Assembly: GCF_000757485.1 (NCBI RefSeq)
Contig: NZ_JPYO01000022.1
Location: forward strand, 122,893-186,892
Direction: 5' to 3'
DNA length: 64,000 bases
From: Achromobacter sp. RTa
GTDB taxonomy: Bacteria > Pseudomonadota > Gammaproteobacteria > Burkholderiales > Burkholderiaceae_B
Below, one piece after another: positions 10,416-20,028 of this stretch. The notes under the pieces were generated by a model that saw only the letters and a list, made by a program, of their open reading frames with translations, made no database searches and was not told where the DNA came from. Each line of letters starts with the position of its first letter. The first letter of the stretch is position 1. A program made the position numbers and the translations under genes.

Positions 10416-11108
10416 ATGACTTCGATTTCCTCCGAAAACTTCTCCGCCGTCCCCGTCATCGCTATCGACGGCCCCACCGCGTCCGGCAAGGGCACCGTGG
10501 CCCATCGCGTCGCCAAGGCGCTGGGCTGGGCCGTGCTCGACAGCGGGGCGCTCTACCGCCTGACCGCCCTGGCAGCGCTCGGCCGCGGCCTGTCCGCCGA
10601 CGACGAACCCGGCGTGGCCCAGGTGGCCGAAAGGCTGGACGTGCGCTTCGACGGCCCCCATGTCTATCTGGAGGGCAGGGAGGTCGGCCACGACATCCGC
10701 CGCGAGGAAGTCGGCAATTTCGCCTCCCGCGTGGCGGCTTTTCCGGGCGTGCGCCAGGCGCTGCTCGAGCGCCAGCGCGCCTTTCGCCTGCCTCCGGGCC
10801 TGGTGGCGGACGGACGGGACATGGGCACGGTAGTGTTTCCCGACGCCCCCCTGAAGGTGTTCCTGGTCGCCGACGTGGTCGCGCGGGCCGAGAGGCGCTG
10901 TAAGCAGTTGATCGAAAAGGGAATTTCTGCTAATCTAGATGACCTTCTTCAGGATATGCGCGAGCGGGACGCCCGCGACATGGGGCGGACTACGGCGCCC
11001 TTGGCTCCTGCAGCGGATGCACACGTGCTGGATTCGTCTGATTTGACGGTTGCGGAAACGGTGCAGGCAATACTGGATTTCTGGAAGCGCGCCTCGGCCG
11101 GCCGCTGA
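10416..11108 (+). CDS. cmk: Cytidylate kinase
   Basis: Phosphorylates CMP and dCMP with ATP. About 230 residues from ATG 10416 (a GTG at 10410 is possible). It carries the P-loop [31 protein letters not shown], the [19 protein letters not shown] signature and the R-rich RDARDMGR lid. Position between aroA and rpsA is widely conserved in Proteobacteria. Confidence 0.96.
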   Translation: MTSISSENFSAVPVIAIDGPTASGKGTVAHRVAKALGWAVLDSGALYRLTALAALGRGLSADDEPGVAQVAERLDVRFDGPHVYLEGREVGHDIRREEVGNFASRVAAFPGVRQALLERQRAFRLPPGLVADGRDMGTVVFPDAPLKVFLVADVVARAERRCKQLIEKGISANLDDLLQDMRERDARDMGRTTAPLAPAADAHVLDSSDLTVAETVQAILDFWKRASAGR

Positions 11109-11336
11109 CCCTTCCAGGGTCGGCCCAGCCGGGTTCCTGCCCCCGGATTCCTGGTCCCTTCGGGGATCCACAAGCAGTTTTCTGATTTTTTTATCGGCCC
11201 TGTTCAAGCTTGGCGCAACCCCCACGGGCCACCCCGCAAGGGCGAACCGGCAAACAGGTATTTTGACTCCACTGTGGCGGGCAATCCGCTGCGGTGTGTA
11301 TTTAACGGCCATTTTGGCCCAATGGATTTCAACCCC

Positions 11337-13049
11337 ATGTCTTCCGTTTCCACTACCGCCACCGGCGGCGAAAGCTTCGCCGACCTTTTCGCACAAAGCC
11401 TCAAGAGCCAGGACATGAAGTCCGGCGAGGTCATCAGCGCCGAAGTCGTGCGCGTCGACCACAACTTCGTCGTCGTCAACGCCGGCCTGAAGTCCGAAGC
11501 GCTGATCCCCCTGGAAGAGTTCCTGAACGACCAGGGCGAGCTCGAAGTGCAACCCGGCGACTTCGTTTCGGTGGCCATCGATTCCCTGGAAAACGGCTAC
11601 GGCGACACCATCCTGTCGCGTGACCGCGCCAAGCGCCTGTCGGCCTGGCTGCAACTGGAAAAGGCCCTGGAAAACGGCGAGCTGGTTACCGGCACCATCA
11701 CCGGCAAGGTGAAGGGCGGCCTGACCGTCATGACCAACGGCATCCGCGCGTTCCTGCCGGGTTCGCTGGTGGACCTGCGTCCGGTCAAGGACACCACCCC
11801 GTACGAAGGCAAGACCCTCGAATTCAAGGTCATCAAGCTCGACCGCAAGCGCAACAACGTCGTGCTGTCGCGTCGCCAGGTGCTGGAAGCCAGCATGGGC
11901 GAAGAGCGCCAGAAGCTGCTCGAAACCCTGCACGAAGGTGCTGTGGTCAAGGGCGTGGTCAAGAACATCACCGACTACGGCGCGTTCGTGGACCTGGGCG
12001 GCATCGACGGCCTGCTGCACATCACCGACATGGCCTGGCGCCGTGTGCGTCACCCCTCCGAAGTCCTGCAAGTGGGTCAGGAAGTCGAAGCCAAGGTGCT
12101 CAAGTTCGACCAGGAAAAGAGCCGCGTCTCCCTGGGCGTCAAGCAACTGGGCGAAGATCCGTGGGTGGGCCTGGCTCGCCGCTACCCGCAAGGCACCCGC
12201 CTGTTCGGCAAGGTCACCAACCTGACCGACTACGGCGCGTTCGTTGAAGTCGAAGCCGGCATCGAAGGCCTGGTCCACGTGTCCGAAATGGACTGGACCA
12301 ACAAGAACGTCGATCCGCGCAAGGTCGTGACCCTGGGCGAAGAAGTCGAAGTCATGGTCCTGGAAATCGACGAAGACCGTCGTCGTATCTCCCTGGGCAT
12401 GAAGCAGTGCCGCCAGAACCCGTGGGAAGAGTTCGCCACCAACTTCAAGCGTGGCGACAAGGTCCGCGGCGCCATCAAGTCGATCACCGACTTCGGCGTG
12501 TTCGTCGGCCTGCCCGGCGGCATCGACGGCCTGGTCCACCTGTCCGACCTGTCGTGGACGGAAGCTGGCGAAGAAGCCGTGCGCAACTTCAAGAAGGGCG
12601 ACGAGATCGAAGCCGTGGTTCTGGGCATCGATACCGACAAGGAACGCATCTCGCTGGGCATCAAGCAGCTGGAAGGCGACCCCTTCAACAACTTCGTGGC
12701 CACCTTCGACAAGGGCGCCGTTGTTCCGGGCACCATCAAGTCCGTCGAAGCCAAGGGCGCCGTCGTGACGCTGTCCGTGGACGTCGAAGGCTACCTGCGC
12801 GCTTCCGAGATCTCCTCGGGCCGCGTCGAAGATGCCACCACCGTCCTGAGCGCCGGCGAGAACATCGAAGCCATGATCGTCAACATCGACCGCAAGACGC
12901 GTTCGATCCAGCTGTCGATCAAGGCCCGCGACAACGCCGAGACCGCCGAAACGATCCAGCGCATGTCCGATGCCAGCGCTTCGTCCGGCACCACCAACCT
13001 CGGCGCGCTGCTGAAGGCCAAGCTGGACCAACAGCGCAACGACGGTTAA
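11337..13049 (+). CDS. rpsA: 30S ribosomal protein S1
   Basis: RNA-binding protein that brings mRNAs with weak Shine-Dalgarno sequences to the 30S subunit. 570 residues arranged as six S1 (OB-fold) repeats. The strongest repeats read [37 protein letters not shown] and [22 protein letters not shown] 11337 is preferred over ATG 11322 by alignment to the family N-terminus, which runs quickly into FADLF. Neither start has a good Shine-Dalgarno, consistent with the known S1 autoregulation of its own mRNA. The 228-base leader from cmk (11109-11336) holds no gene. Codon use is highly biased. ihfB follows after three bases. Confidence 0.97.
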   Translation: MSSVSTTATGGESFADLFAQSLKSQDMKSGEVISAEVVRVDHNFVVVNAGLKSEALIPLEEFLNDQGELEVQPGDFVSVAIDSLENGYGDTILSRDRAKRLSAWLQLEKALENGELVTGTITGKVKGGLTVMTNGIRAFLPGSLVDLRPVKDTTPYEGKTLEFKVIKLDRKRNNVVLSRRQVLEASMGEERQKLLETLHEGAVVKGVVKNITDYGAFVDLGGIDGLLHITDMAWRRVRHPSEVLQVGQEVEAKVLKFDQEKSRVSLGVKQLGEDPWVGLARRYPQGTRLFGKVTNLTDYGAFVEVEAGIEGLVHVSEMDWTNKNVDPRKVVTLGEEVEVMVLEIDEDRRRISLGMKQCRQNPWEEFATNFKRGDKVRGAIKSITDFGVFVGLPGGIDGLVHLSDLSWTEAGEEAVRNFKKGDEIEAVVLGIDTDKERISLGIKQLEGDPFNNFVATFDKGAVVPGTIKSVEAKGAVVTLSVDVEGYLRASEISSGRVEDATTVLSAGENIEAMIVNIDRKTRSIQLSIKARDNAETAETIQRMSDASASSGTTNLGALLKAKLDQQRNDG

Positions 13050-13052
13050 TTC

Positions 13053-13412
13053 GTGACCAAGTCGGAGCTGATCGCCGCCTTGGCGGCCCGCTATCCTCAG
13101 CTGGCCGCCCGCGACACCGATTACGCGGTCAAGACCGTGCTCGATGCAATGACCCAGGCCCTGGCCTCGGGCCAGCGCATCGAGATCCGCGGTTTTGGCA
13201 GCTTTTCGCTGTCGCAGCGGTCTCCCCGCATTGGGCGCAACCCGAAATCCGGCGAGCAGGTGCTGGTGCCTGGAAAACAGGTGCCGCACTTCAAGGCGGG
13301 CAAGGAATTGCGTGAGCGGGTCGACCTGGCCGGCGGCAATGACGAGGACGCTCAATCCACTGGATCGAGTGAACCGATGCCGTCGATGGCGAGTCTGCAC
13401 GCCATGCATTGA
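13053..13412 (+). CDS. ihfB: Integration host factor subunit beta
   Basis: One half of the IHF heterodimer that bends DNA sharply at specific sites and assists sigma-54 promoters, replication and recombination. 119 residues, GTG start. [19 protein letters not shown], the beta-arm region [22 protein letters not shown] and [14 protein letters not shown] are all family-typical. E. coli IHF-beta has 94 residues; here an additional tail of about 25 residues ([20 protein letters not shown]...) follows the core. Directly downstream of rpsA as in most Proteobacteria, and the last gene before a strong terminator. Confidence 0.95.
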   Translation: MTKSELIAALAARYPQLAARDTDYAVKTVLDAMTQALASGQRIEIRGFGSFSLSQRSPRIGRNPKSGEQVLVPGKQVPHFKAGKELRERVDLAGGNDEDAQSTGSSEPMPSMASLHAMH

Positions 13413-13454
13413 CGGCACGGCTGAATGGCTGCCTTCGGGCGGATCCGACCGCGG

Positions 13455-13490
13455 ACAAAGCCCCTTGAGCGATCAAGGGGCTTTGTTTTT
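13455..13490 (+). terminator. Intrinsic terminator after ihfB
   Basis: Perfect 14-bp stem (13455-13468 with 13473-13486, 4-base loop GCGA) followed by a T run to 13490. It closes the gyrA-to-ihfB transcription unit. Confidence 0.93.
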
Positions 13491-13573
13491 GGCGCCCGCA
13501 ATCGGGTTTTTTTCACGGGAGGCGGGAGACGTCGCTTACAATTGAAAGTCTTGAATTCTTAGGAGCATGCGCC

Positions 13574-13888
13574 ATGCGCTACCTAGTCTGGGCCCTGCGA
13601 TTGCTCGTGTTTGTTGCGGTATTGATGTTCGCCTTGAAGAACACCGATCCCGTTGCGGTGAAGTTCTACGCCGATTACGTGGTGCAGGACGTCCCGCTCA
13701 TCGTCGTGATGCTGGTCGTTTTCGTGCTGGGAGCCTTGTTCGGCCTCTTGCTGACCGTGCCCGCCGCCATGCGCCGCCGCCGCGAGGCCATGCGCCTGCG
13801 CCGCGAACTGGATCGCGTGCAGGCCGCCGTCAATGGCACCACGCCCGTCGTGCCGCCCGAGGCCGTCGCTCCGATGTCGCCGCTCTGA
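13574..13888 (+). CDS. lapA: LapA-domain small inner-membrane protein
   Basis: 104-residue membrane protein of the LapA (DUF1049) family, partner of LapB in controlling LPS synthesis through LpxC turnover. Two hydrophobic segments (about 4-19 and 40-62) flank a short loop with KNTDPVAVKFYADYVVQDVPL, and a basic coiled tail (AMRRRREAMRLRRELDRV) faces the cytoplasm. AGGAG at 13561 precedes the ATG. TACAAT at 13537-13542 is a possible -10. lapB follows 60 bases later. Confidence 0.85.
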   Translation: MRYLVWALRLLVFVAVLMFALKNTDPVAVKFYADYVVQDVPLIVVMLVVFVLGALFGLLLTVPAAMRRRREAMRLRRELDRVQAAVNGTTPVVPPEAVAPMSPL

Positions 13889-13948
13889 TGCCGCTGCGTA
13901 CCCCGCAGCTCGTTTTTTCCGCACCGACTTACCGCAAGAGCCCGAACA

Positions 13949-15163
13949 GTGGATTTTGAACCTTGGTGGTTGATTTTCGTGCCGGTGCTGTTTGCGCTGG
14001 GCTGGCTGGCCGCGCGTTTCGACATCCGGCAGATGCTGCGGGAAACCCGCAGCCTGCCCGATTCGTATTTCCGGGGCTTGAACTTCCTCCTCAACGAGGA
14101 GCCTGACCGCGCCATCGACGCCTTCGTCGAAGTCGCCAAGCTGGATCCCGAAACCACCGAGCTGCACTTCGCGCTGGGTAGCCTGTTTCGCCGCCGCGGC
14201 GAGATGGAGCGCGCCATCCGCGTGCACCAAAGCCTGCTGAACCGCTCGGACCTGCCCGCCGCCGAGCGCGAGCACGCCCAGCACGAGCTGGCCCAGGACT
14301 TCCTGAAGGCCGGCATGCTGGACCGCGCGGAAAGCGGCTTCGAGCAGCTCAAGGACACCCGCTACGCCTTGCCGGCGCTGCGTTCGCTGATCCGCATCTT
14401 CGAATCCGAACATGATTGGCCGCGCGCGATCGAGGCCGTGAAGACGCTGCAGGGCCTGGTCGACGAGCCGGTGCCGCAGATCGTGCACTATTACTGCGAG
14501 CAGGCGCAGTCCGCGCTGGCGTCCAAGCCGGCCGACATCGAGGCCGCCCACAAGGCGCTGGACGCCGCCGACCACGCGCTGTCGTCCATCGAGGCCACCT
14601 CGAGCCGGGGCGGCATGGTGCGCACGGCGATGCTGCGCGCCAGGCTGGCCCTCATCGAACAGGATCCGAAGCGCGAACGGCTGTACCTGGAGTCGGTCAT
14701 GACCGACGCTCCGGAATACGCCGGCCTCGTCGCGGAGCAGGTGCTGGCCAATTACCGCACCGCCAACCAGGCCGAAGCCGGGCTGGAAGTGCTGCAGAAG
14801 CAGTACGAGCGCCACGCCTCCCTGGATCTCTTCAATGTGCTGTTCCGCGAGCTGCGCGTCCAGAAGGGGGCCGCGCCGGCATGGACCTTCGCTCGGGGCG
14901 CCTTGCGCAGCCATCCTTCCCTGCTGGGCCTGGATCGACTGCTGGAAGCCGAATTGGCCAATGGTGAGGGCAACGCCGACCATGGCCCCGTGCCGGGCGC
15001 CGACCTGACGCTGCTGCGCAGCCTGATCCACAAGCATACGCAGCGGCTGGACCGCTACGCATGCCGTAGTTGCGGTTTTCAAGCGCGTCGTTTTTACTGG
15101 CAATGTCCCGGCTGCAATGCCTGGGAAACCTACGCGCCGCGCCGCCTGGAAGAACTTGAATGA
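13949..15163 (+). CDS. lapB: LPS assembly protein LapB (YciM)
   Basis: Membrane-anchored TPR protein that delivers LpxC to FtsH and coordinates LPS synthesis. 404 residues: an N-terminal membrane anchor (WWLIFVPVLFALGWLAAR, about 6-23), tandem TPR helices from about 70 to 350, and a C-terminal rubredoxin-type metal site with two CxxC pairs (CRSCGF and CPGCNAW), which is essential in E. coli LapB. It starts with GTG after a weak AGAG ribosome site. Its stop overlaps the hldA ATG, linking LPS control with heptose synthesis. Confidence 0.93.
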   Translation: MDFEPWWLIFVPVLFALGWLAARFDIRQMLRETRSLPDSYFRGLNFLLNEEPDRAIDAFVEVAKLDPETTELHFALGSLFRRRGEMERAIRVHQSLLNRSDLPAAEREHAQHELAQDFLKAGMLDRAESGFEQLKDTRYALPALRSLIRIFESEHDWPRAIEAVKTLQGLVDEPVPQIVHYYCEQAQSALASKPADIEAAHKALDAADHALSSIEATSSRGGMVRTAMLRARLALIEQDPKRERLYLESVMTDAPEYAGLVAEQVLANYRTANQAEAGLEVLQKQYERHASLDLFNVLFRELRVQKGAAPAWTFARGALRSHPSLLGLDRLLEAELANGEGNADHGPVPGADLTLLRSLIHKHTQRLDRYACRSCGFQARRFYWQCPGCNAWETYAPRRLEELE

Positions 15164-16101
15164 ACTCTTTTCCCGCCGAAGCCATCTCGCATAGCCGCGT
15201 TCTCGTGGTAGGCGACGTGATGCTGGACCGGTACTGGTTCGGCGAGGTCGAACGCATTTCGCCGGAAGCGCCGGTCCCCGTGGTGCGGGTCGCCCGCCGC
15301 GAAGACCGCCTGGGCGGCGCCGCGAACGTTGCCCGCAACGTGGCGGCGCTGGGAGGGCACGTGACCCTCGTGGGCGTCCTGGGCGAAGACGAGGCGGGCG
15401 ACAGCGTCCGACGCCTGTCCACCGAGGCGGGCATCCAGGCGGAACTGATCACCGACCCGTCCCTGCACACCACGCTCAAGATGCGCGTGCTGGGCCGGCA
15501 GCAGCAATTGCTGCGGGTCGATTTCGAGCAACACCCGGCCCAGGCCGCGCTGGACAGCGTGGACGCCGCGCTGGCCCGCCACCTGGCCAACCACGACATC
15601 GTCGTGCTGTCCGACTACGCCAAGGGCGTGCTGACGCGGGTGGAAGCCCTCATCGTGCTGGCTCGCGCCGCCGGTATTCCGGTGCTGGTGGACCCGAAAG
15701 GCGATGACTACACCCGCTATCGCGGCGCCACCCTTGTCACCCCCAACCGGTCGGAAATGCAGCAAGCCGTGGGCCGCTGGAATTCCGAGGCAGAACTGAC
15801 CGATCGCGCGCAGCGGCTGCGCGCCGACCTGGATCTGGAGGCCTTGCTCGTGACGCGTTCCGAGCAGGGCATGACTTTATTTACCGATGCGGGACGCGAC
15901 CACATCGACGCGCAGGCGCACGAGGTGTTCGACGTGTCCGGTGCCGGCGATACCGTGCTGGCCACGCTGGCGGTATCGCGCGCCATTGATTTGCCGTGGG
16001 CGGACGCCATGGCCTGGGCCAACCGGGCCGGCGGCATCGCCGTGGGCAAGCTGGGCACGTCCGTCGTCACCGCCGCCGAACTGGCAGGAGAATCCTCATG
16101 A
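15160..16101 (+). CDS. hldA: D-glycero-beta-D-manno-heptose-7-phosphate kinase
   Basis: PfkB/ribokinase-family kinase making heptose 1,7-bisphosphate for the LPS inner core. 313 residues with [39 protein letters not shown] and the catalytic [14 protein letters not shown]. The second half of the enterobacterial HldE, the heptose-1-phosphate adenylyltransferase domain, is absent, so a separate hldC/rfaE2 is needed. ATGA overlaps at both ends, with lapB upstream and hldD downstream. Confidence 0.94.
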   Translation: MNSFPAEAISHSRVLVVGDVMLDRYWFGEVERISPEAPVPVVRVARREDRLGGAANVARNVAALGGHVTLVGVLGEDEAGDSVRRLSTEAGIQAELITDPSLHTTLKMRVLGRQQQLLRVDFEQHPAQAALDSVDAALARHLANHDIVVLSDYAKGVLTRVEALIVLARAAGIPVLVDPKGDDYTRYRGATLVTPNRSEMQQAVGRWNSEAELTDRAQRLRADLDLEALLVTRSEQGMTLFTDAGRDHIDAQAHEVFDVSGAGDTVLATLAVSRAIDLPWADAMAWANRAGGIAVGKLGTSVVTAAELAGESS

Positions 16102-17087
16102 TCGTCGTTACCGGAGCCGCGGGCTTCATAGGCAGCAACCTGGTGCGCGGGCTCAACCGCCGCGGCATCGAGGACATCATCGCGGTCGATGACCTGACCG
16201 AGGGCGACAAATTCGTCAATCTGGTCGACTGCAAGATCGCCGACTACCTGGACAAGGACGATTTCCGCCGGCGCATCGCGGACGGCAGCATCGGGGAAAT
16301 CCGCGCGGTGCTGCACCAGGGCGCATGCTCCGACACCACCGAGCGCAACGGCCGCTACATGCTCGACAACAACTACCGGGTAACGCTCGAGCTGTTCGAA
16401 TTCTGCCAGGCGCGTCGCATCCCCTTCCTGTACGCCTCTTCCGCGGCGGTCTACGGCGGCTCGTCGGTCTACGTCGAGGATCCCGCCAACGAAGGCCCCC
16501 TGAACGTCTACGGCTATTCCAAGCTGCTGTTCGACCAGGTGCTGCGCCGGCGCATGGACAGCCTGACCGCCCAGGTGGTGGGCCTGCGCTATTTCAACGT
16601 CTACGGCCCGCACGAACAGCACAAGGGCCGCATGGCCTCGGTGGCCTTCCACAACATGAACCAGTTCCTGGAGCACGGCCATGTCCGCCTGTTCGCGGGC
16701 TGGGACGGCTATCCGGACGGCGGCCAGAGCCGCGATTTCATTTCCGTCGAGGACGTGGTCGCCGTGAACCTCCATTTCCTGGACCACCCCGGGCAGTCCG
16801 GCATCTTCAATTGCGGCACGGGCCGGGCCCAGCCGTTCAATGACGTGGCTGCCGGCGTGGTCAATGCGCTGCGCGCGGAGCGCGGCGAGGCCGAGCTGAC
16901 GCTGGCGCAGCTGGTCGAACAGGGCCTCATCCGCTACATCCCGTTCCCGGACGACCTGAAAGGCCGCTACCAAAGCTACACCCAGGCTGATGTCTCGCGT
17001 CTGCGCGCGGCGGGTTTCCAGGCGCCGATGCGCGACGTGCGAACCGGCGTGTCGGAGTATGTGCGCTACTGGCGCGCCCGCAAGTAA
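16098..17087 (+). CDS. hldD: ADP-L-glycero-D-manno-heptose-6-epimerase
   Basis: Last step of ADP-heptose synthesis for LPS. 329 residues of the extended short-chain dehydrogenase family. NADP motif [15 protein letters not shown] at the start, [10 protein letters not shown], the active-site Ser region [10 protein letters not shown], YxxxK as YGYSKLLFD, and the HldD-specific [19 protein letters not shown]. The ATG at 16098 overlaps the hldA stop and fits the family N-terminus ([12 protein letters not shown]). Confidence 0.97.
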   Translation: MIVVTGAAGFIGSNLVRGLNRRGIEDIIAVDDLTEGDKFVNLVDCKIADYLDKDDFRRRIADGSIGEIRAVLHQGACSDTTERNGRYMLDNNYRVTLELFEFCQARRIPFLYASSAAVYGGSSVYVEDPANEGPLNVYGYSKLLFDQVLRRRMDSLTAQVVGLRYFNVYGPHEQHKGRMASVAFHNMNQFLEHGHVRLFAGWDGYPDGGQSRDFISVEDVVAVNLHFLDHPGQSGIFNCGTGRAQPFNDVAAGVVNALRAERGEAELTLAQLVEQGLIRYIPFPDDLKGRYQSYTQADVSRLRAAGFQAPMRDVRTGVSEYVRYWRARK

Positions 17088-17107
17088 GGGCGTCAATGCG
17101 CTTCGGG

Positions 17108-17138
17108 AAAAACCACCGGCCGGCCGGTGGTTTTTTTT
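17108..17138 (+). terminator. Intrinsic terminator after hldD
   Basis: A perfect 22-base palindrome (17111-17132, arms AACCACCGGCC/GGCCGGTGGTT) runs into eight T residues. Ends the lapA-lapB-hldA-hldD unit. Confidence 0.9.
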
Positions 17139-17281
17139 GCCTGTATGGCTCGCAGGGCCGGATTTCGTGGCGGCTTGCCGGGGTGGATGTTTCCGTTCAC
17201 CGTCAGGTCCGAAGGACGGAGGGGCGGGCATGATCGATGCGTGGCCCAACACCCGTTGCGCCCATTCTTCAGGAGGCATCC

Positions 17282-17776
17282 ATGAATCCGTTTCTACATT
17301 CCGCCGCGGCGCAGCCTTCCCCGTCCTCGCGGTGGCGCGGCGCGCGCCGGCCAGGGCTGGCGCGCAGGCCGGGCGCCAGGCCCGCGCCGCGTGCCTTGCG
17401 GCGAGCGCTGGGCGCGTTGCTCATGATGGCGGGGCTGGGCTTTGCAGCATCGCCGGCGCATGCGGTGGACGTGAACCAGGCGAGCGCGCAGCAACTGGAG
17501 GCCGTCCGGGGCATAGGCCCCCGCACCGCCGAGATCATCGTGCGGGAGCGCGAGCGCGGCGGCAAGTTCGAATCGCTGGACGATCTGGCTGAACGCGTGC
17601 GAGGCATCGGCGCGAAAAAGGCCCAGGCCCTGCAGGCCGCGGGATTGCAGGTCGGCCCGGCGGGGGCTCAGGCGCCGACACCGGCCGGGGCCGCCGCCGC
17701 GGCGGCCAAGCCTGCCGCCAGCCCCCCCGCAGCCTCGCCCGGCGCGCCACGGGCGCCGGCCCGCCCCAGGCCTTGA
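17282..17776 (+). CDS. comEA: ComEA-like helix-hairpin-helix DNA-binding protein
   Basis: 164 residues. An Arg/Ala/Pro-rich N-terminus (to about 44) precedes a hydrophobic stretch LGALLMMAGLGFAASPAHA with a likely cleavage after AHA, then VDVNQASAQQLEAVRGIGPRTAEIIVRERE and LAERVRGIGAKKAQALQ, two helix-hairpin-helix units of the ComEA type. An Ala/Pro-rich tail follows. ComEA proteins bind incoming DNA in the periplasm during transformation. A perfect AGGAGG six bases before ATG 17282 fixes the start, giving an unusually long n-region of about 44 residues. Natural competence is not shown; the protein may have another periplasmic DNA-binding role. Confidence 0.8.
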   Translation: MNPFLHSAAAQPSPSSRWRGARRPGLARRPGARPAPRALRRALGALLMMAGLGFAASPAHAVDVNQASAQQLEAVRGIGPRTAEIIVRERERGGKFESLDDLAERVRGIGAKKAQALQAAGLQVGPAGAQAPTPAGAAAAAAKPAASPPAASPGAPRAPARPRP

Positions 17777-17857
17777 CGGCGCGGTCCGGCGGGGAAGCCC
17801 TGGCGGGAGCGCGGCTTTTCGCGCCGCCTGCCGCCAGGCGGAGTTATCATCATCCGC

Positions 17858-18766
17858 ATGACTACTACCTATCCCACTATCGAGCAGACCGTCGGCAACA
17901 CGCCGCTGGTGCGCCTGCAGCGCATCCCCGGGGCCGCGGGCGCCGCGCGGGGCAATGTCATCCTGGCCAAGCTGGAGGGCAACAACCCCGCGGGCTCCGT
18001 GAAAGACCGCCCCGCGTTGTCGATGATCAAGCACGCGGAAGAGCGCGGCGACATCAAGCCGGGCGATACCCTCATCGAAGCCACCAGCGGCAATACCGGC
18101 ATCGCGCTGGCCATGGCGGCAGCCATGCGCGGCTATCGCATGATCCTCATCATGCCCGATAACCTCTCGGTGGAACGCCGCGCGGCCATGGCCGCCTACG
18201 GCGCCGAGCTGATCCTGACGCCCGCCGACAAGGGCGGCATGGAATACGCTCGCGATCTGGCCACCGAGATGCAGGCCGACGGCCGCGGCCTGGTCCTGGA
18301 CCAGTTCGCCAACCCCGACAATCCCCGCGCCCACATCGAGACCACCGGTCCGGAAATCTGGAACCAGACCGAAGGCCGCGTTACGCATTTCGTGAGCGCA
18401 ATGGGCACCACGGGCACCATCATGGGCGTGTCGACCTACCTGAAGTCGCGCAACCCCGCCGTTCAGGTGGTGGGCGCGCAGCCGGCGGAAGGCTCGTCGA
18501 TTCCCGGCATCCGCAAGTGGCCCGAAGCCTACATGCCCAAGATCTTCGACCGCAGCCGAGTGGATGCCTATGAATCCATCCAGCAATCGGAAGCCGAGGT
18601 CATGGCGCGGCGGCTTGCGGCGGAGGAAGGCATCTTCGGCGGGATTTCCTCGGCCGGTGCGTTGGTCGCCGCCCTGCGCGTGGCGGAGCGCGTCAACGAC
18701 GCCACGATCGTCTTCATCGTGTGCGACCGCGGCGACCGCTATCTTTCCACCGGCGTATTCAACTGA
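17858..18766 (+). CDS. cysM: Cysteine synthase B (O-acetylserine sulfhydrylase B)
   Basis: PLP enzyme that forms cysteine from O-acetylserine and sulfide or thiosulfate. 302 residues. The PLP lysine is in NNPAGSVKDRPALSM and the phosphate loop is TSGNTGIALA. The shorter length and AEGSSIPGIRKWP match CysM rather than CysK. A convergent terminator separates it from mltB. Confidence 0.95.
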   Translation: MTTTYPTIEQTVGNTPLVRLQRIPGAAGAARGNVILAKLEGNNPAGSVKDRPALSMIKHAEERGDIKPGDTLIEATSGNTGIALAMAAAMRGYRMILIMPDNLSVERRAAMAAYGAELILTPADKGGMEYARDLATEMQADGRGLVLDQFANPDNPRAHIETTGPEIWNQTEGRVTHFVSAMGTTGTIMGVSTYLKSRNPAVQVVGAQPAEGSSIPGIRKWPEAYMPKIFDRSRVDAYESIQQSEAEVMARRLAAEEGIFGGISSAGALVAALRVAERVNDATIVFIVCDRGDRYLSTGVFN

Positions 18767-18784
18767 ACTGAACGCACGTAAATC

Positions 18785-18823
18785 AAACGCCCGGGCAAGC
18801 GTCGCCCGGGCGTTTTCGTTTTC
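18785..18823 (+). terminator. Terminator between cysM and mltB (probably bidirectional)
   Basis: Perfect 12-bp stem (18785-18796 with 18804-18815, loop of seven) with T-rich sequence on the plus side and A-rich on the other. It lies between two convergent genes. Confidence 0.85.
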
Positions 18824-18845
18824 CTGCGCCGTTCACGGCCGGCGT

Positions 18846-20009
18846 CTAGCGGCCCACGCGGACCTCGATCTCGTCGGCCAGGTCGGCCACGGAAGTGGCG
18901 TAGAAATAGCTGCGGTTGTACTTGGTGAGCGCGAAGAAGTTGGGCGTGCCGACGCGGTACTGCGCCGTGCCCCGGGCTTCCTCCACGAGGTCGACGACTC
19001 CCAGCGGCTGGCTGGTCCAACCGTCGCCGGAGGCGCCCGGCTGCAGGCGCGCGCCGGCCGCCGTAAGCGAGCCCCAGCTCTGCTTGGGCTCCAGCCCGCC
19101 GTCGACCAGCGGGGTGGGGTCCACGGGCAGCGTCACGGGCGCGAACACCGGCAGGCCGCGCTGCCAGCCGTGTTGCGACAGGAAGCTGCCCACCGACATG
19201 ATCGCGTCGCGGGTGTTGTTGGTGAGGTCGATATGGCCGTTGTCGTCGCCGTCGACCGCGTAGTGGATGACGCTGGTGGGCATGAATTGCGGCATGCCGA
19301 TGGCGCCGGCGTATGAGCCGCGGGTTTCGAGATCCAGCTTGTCCTGCATGACCAGGGTCAGGAAGTCCGCCAACTGGCCGCGGAACATCGTGGCGCGCTC
19401 GGGCTTGGCAGGGTCCGGGTAGTCGAAGGCCAGCGTGGTCAGGGCGTCCAGCACCCGGAAGTTGCCCATATTGCGGCCGTACAGCGTTTCCACGCCGATG
19501 ATCGACGCGATGATGGGCGCGGGCACGCCGAAGCGCTGGGCGGCCTGGTTGAGCAGGTCACGGTTCTCGTTGTAGAAGTCGACGCCCCAGCCGATGCGTT
19601 TGGGTTCGACGAAGCGCGAACGGTACGTCAGCCAGCTGCGCCAGATTTTCTTGCCCGGCGGGGACGGCGCGATCAGGCGCGCGACCGTGGCGTTGTAGCG
19701 CGAGCTCTCCAGCGCCGCGACCATCGGGTCCAGCGGCAGTTGGCGATCCGTGGCCAGGCTCTCCACGAACGAACGGACTTCCGGCCGCAGCGCGCCGTTG
19801 GCGCCCAGCGCGGCGGGGCCGTCGTCCGACAGTTCGGAGCCGGGGGGCGGCGCTGAGGGGCCGATGCGGATGGGGGCAGGGGCGGATGACGAGGCGGCGG
19901 GCTGGGAAGCCGGGTTGGATGCGGAGGTAGCGGAGGGAGCGGTGGTGGAGCAGCCCGCCAGCACGGCGGAAAGGGCTCCGAGTTGCAGTAATCGCCGACA
20001 GATGAACAT
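18846..20009 (-). CDS. mltB: Membrane-bound lytic murein transglycosylase B (lipoprotein)
   Basis: Cleaves peptidoglycan glycan strands to 1,6-anhydromuropeptides. 387 residues from ATG 20009. A lipoprotein signal peptide, MFICRRLLQLGALSAVLAGC, ends at lipobox Cys20, followed by a Ser/Ala/Pro linker and the SLT/MltB domain with catalytic Glu in IIGVETLYGRNMG and the SYAGAIGMPQFMPTS motif. AAGGAAG just upstream supports this start; longer in-frame starts lack a good ribosome site. The start lies 19 bases from the divergent deacetylase-family gene, so the two share a very compact control region. Confidence 0.93.
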   Translation of the reverse strand: MFICRRLLQLGALSAVLAGCSTTAPSATSASNPASQPAASSSAPAPIRIGPSAPPPGSELSDDGPAALGANGALRPEVRSFVESLATDRQLPLDPMVAALESSRYNATVARLIAPSPPGKKIWRSWLTYRSRFVEPKRIGWGVDFYNENRDLLNQAAQRFGVPAPIIASIIGVETLYGRNMGNFRVLDALTTLAFDYPDPAKPERATMFRGQLADFLTLVMQDKLDLETRGSYAGAIGMPQFMPTSVIHYAVDGDDNGHIDLTNNTRDAIMSVGSFLSQHGWQRGLPVFAPVTLPVDPTPLVDGGLEPKQSWGSLTAAGARLQPGASGDGWTSQPLGVVDLVEEARGTAQYRVGTPNFFALTKYNRSYFYATSVADLADEIEVRVGR

Positions 20010-20028
20010 AATCTTCCTTATGGAGACC

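Noticed and set aside
10935..13418. Long open frame (827 codons) antisense to cmk, rpsA and ihfB
   Set aside because: Spans three real genes and their gaps; a by-product of high third-position GC in highly biased rpsA codons.
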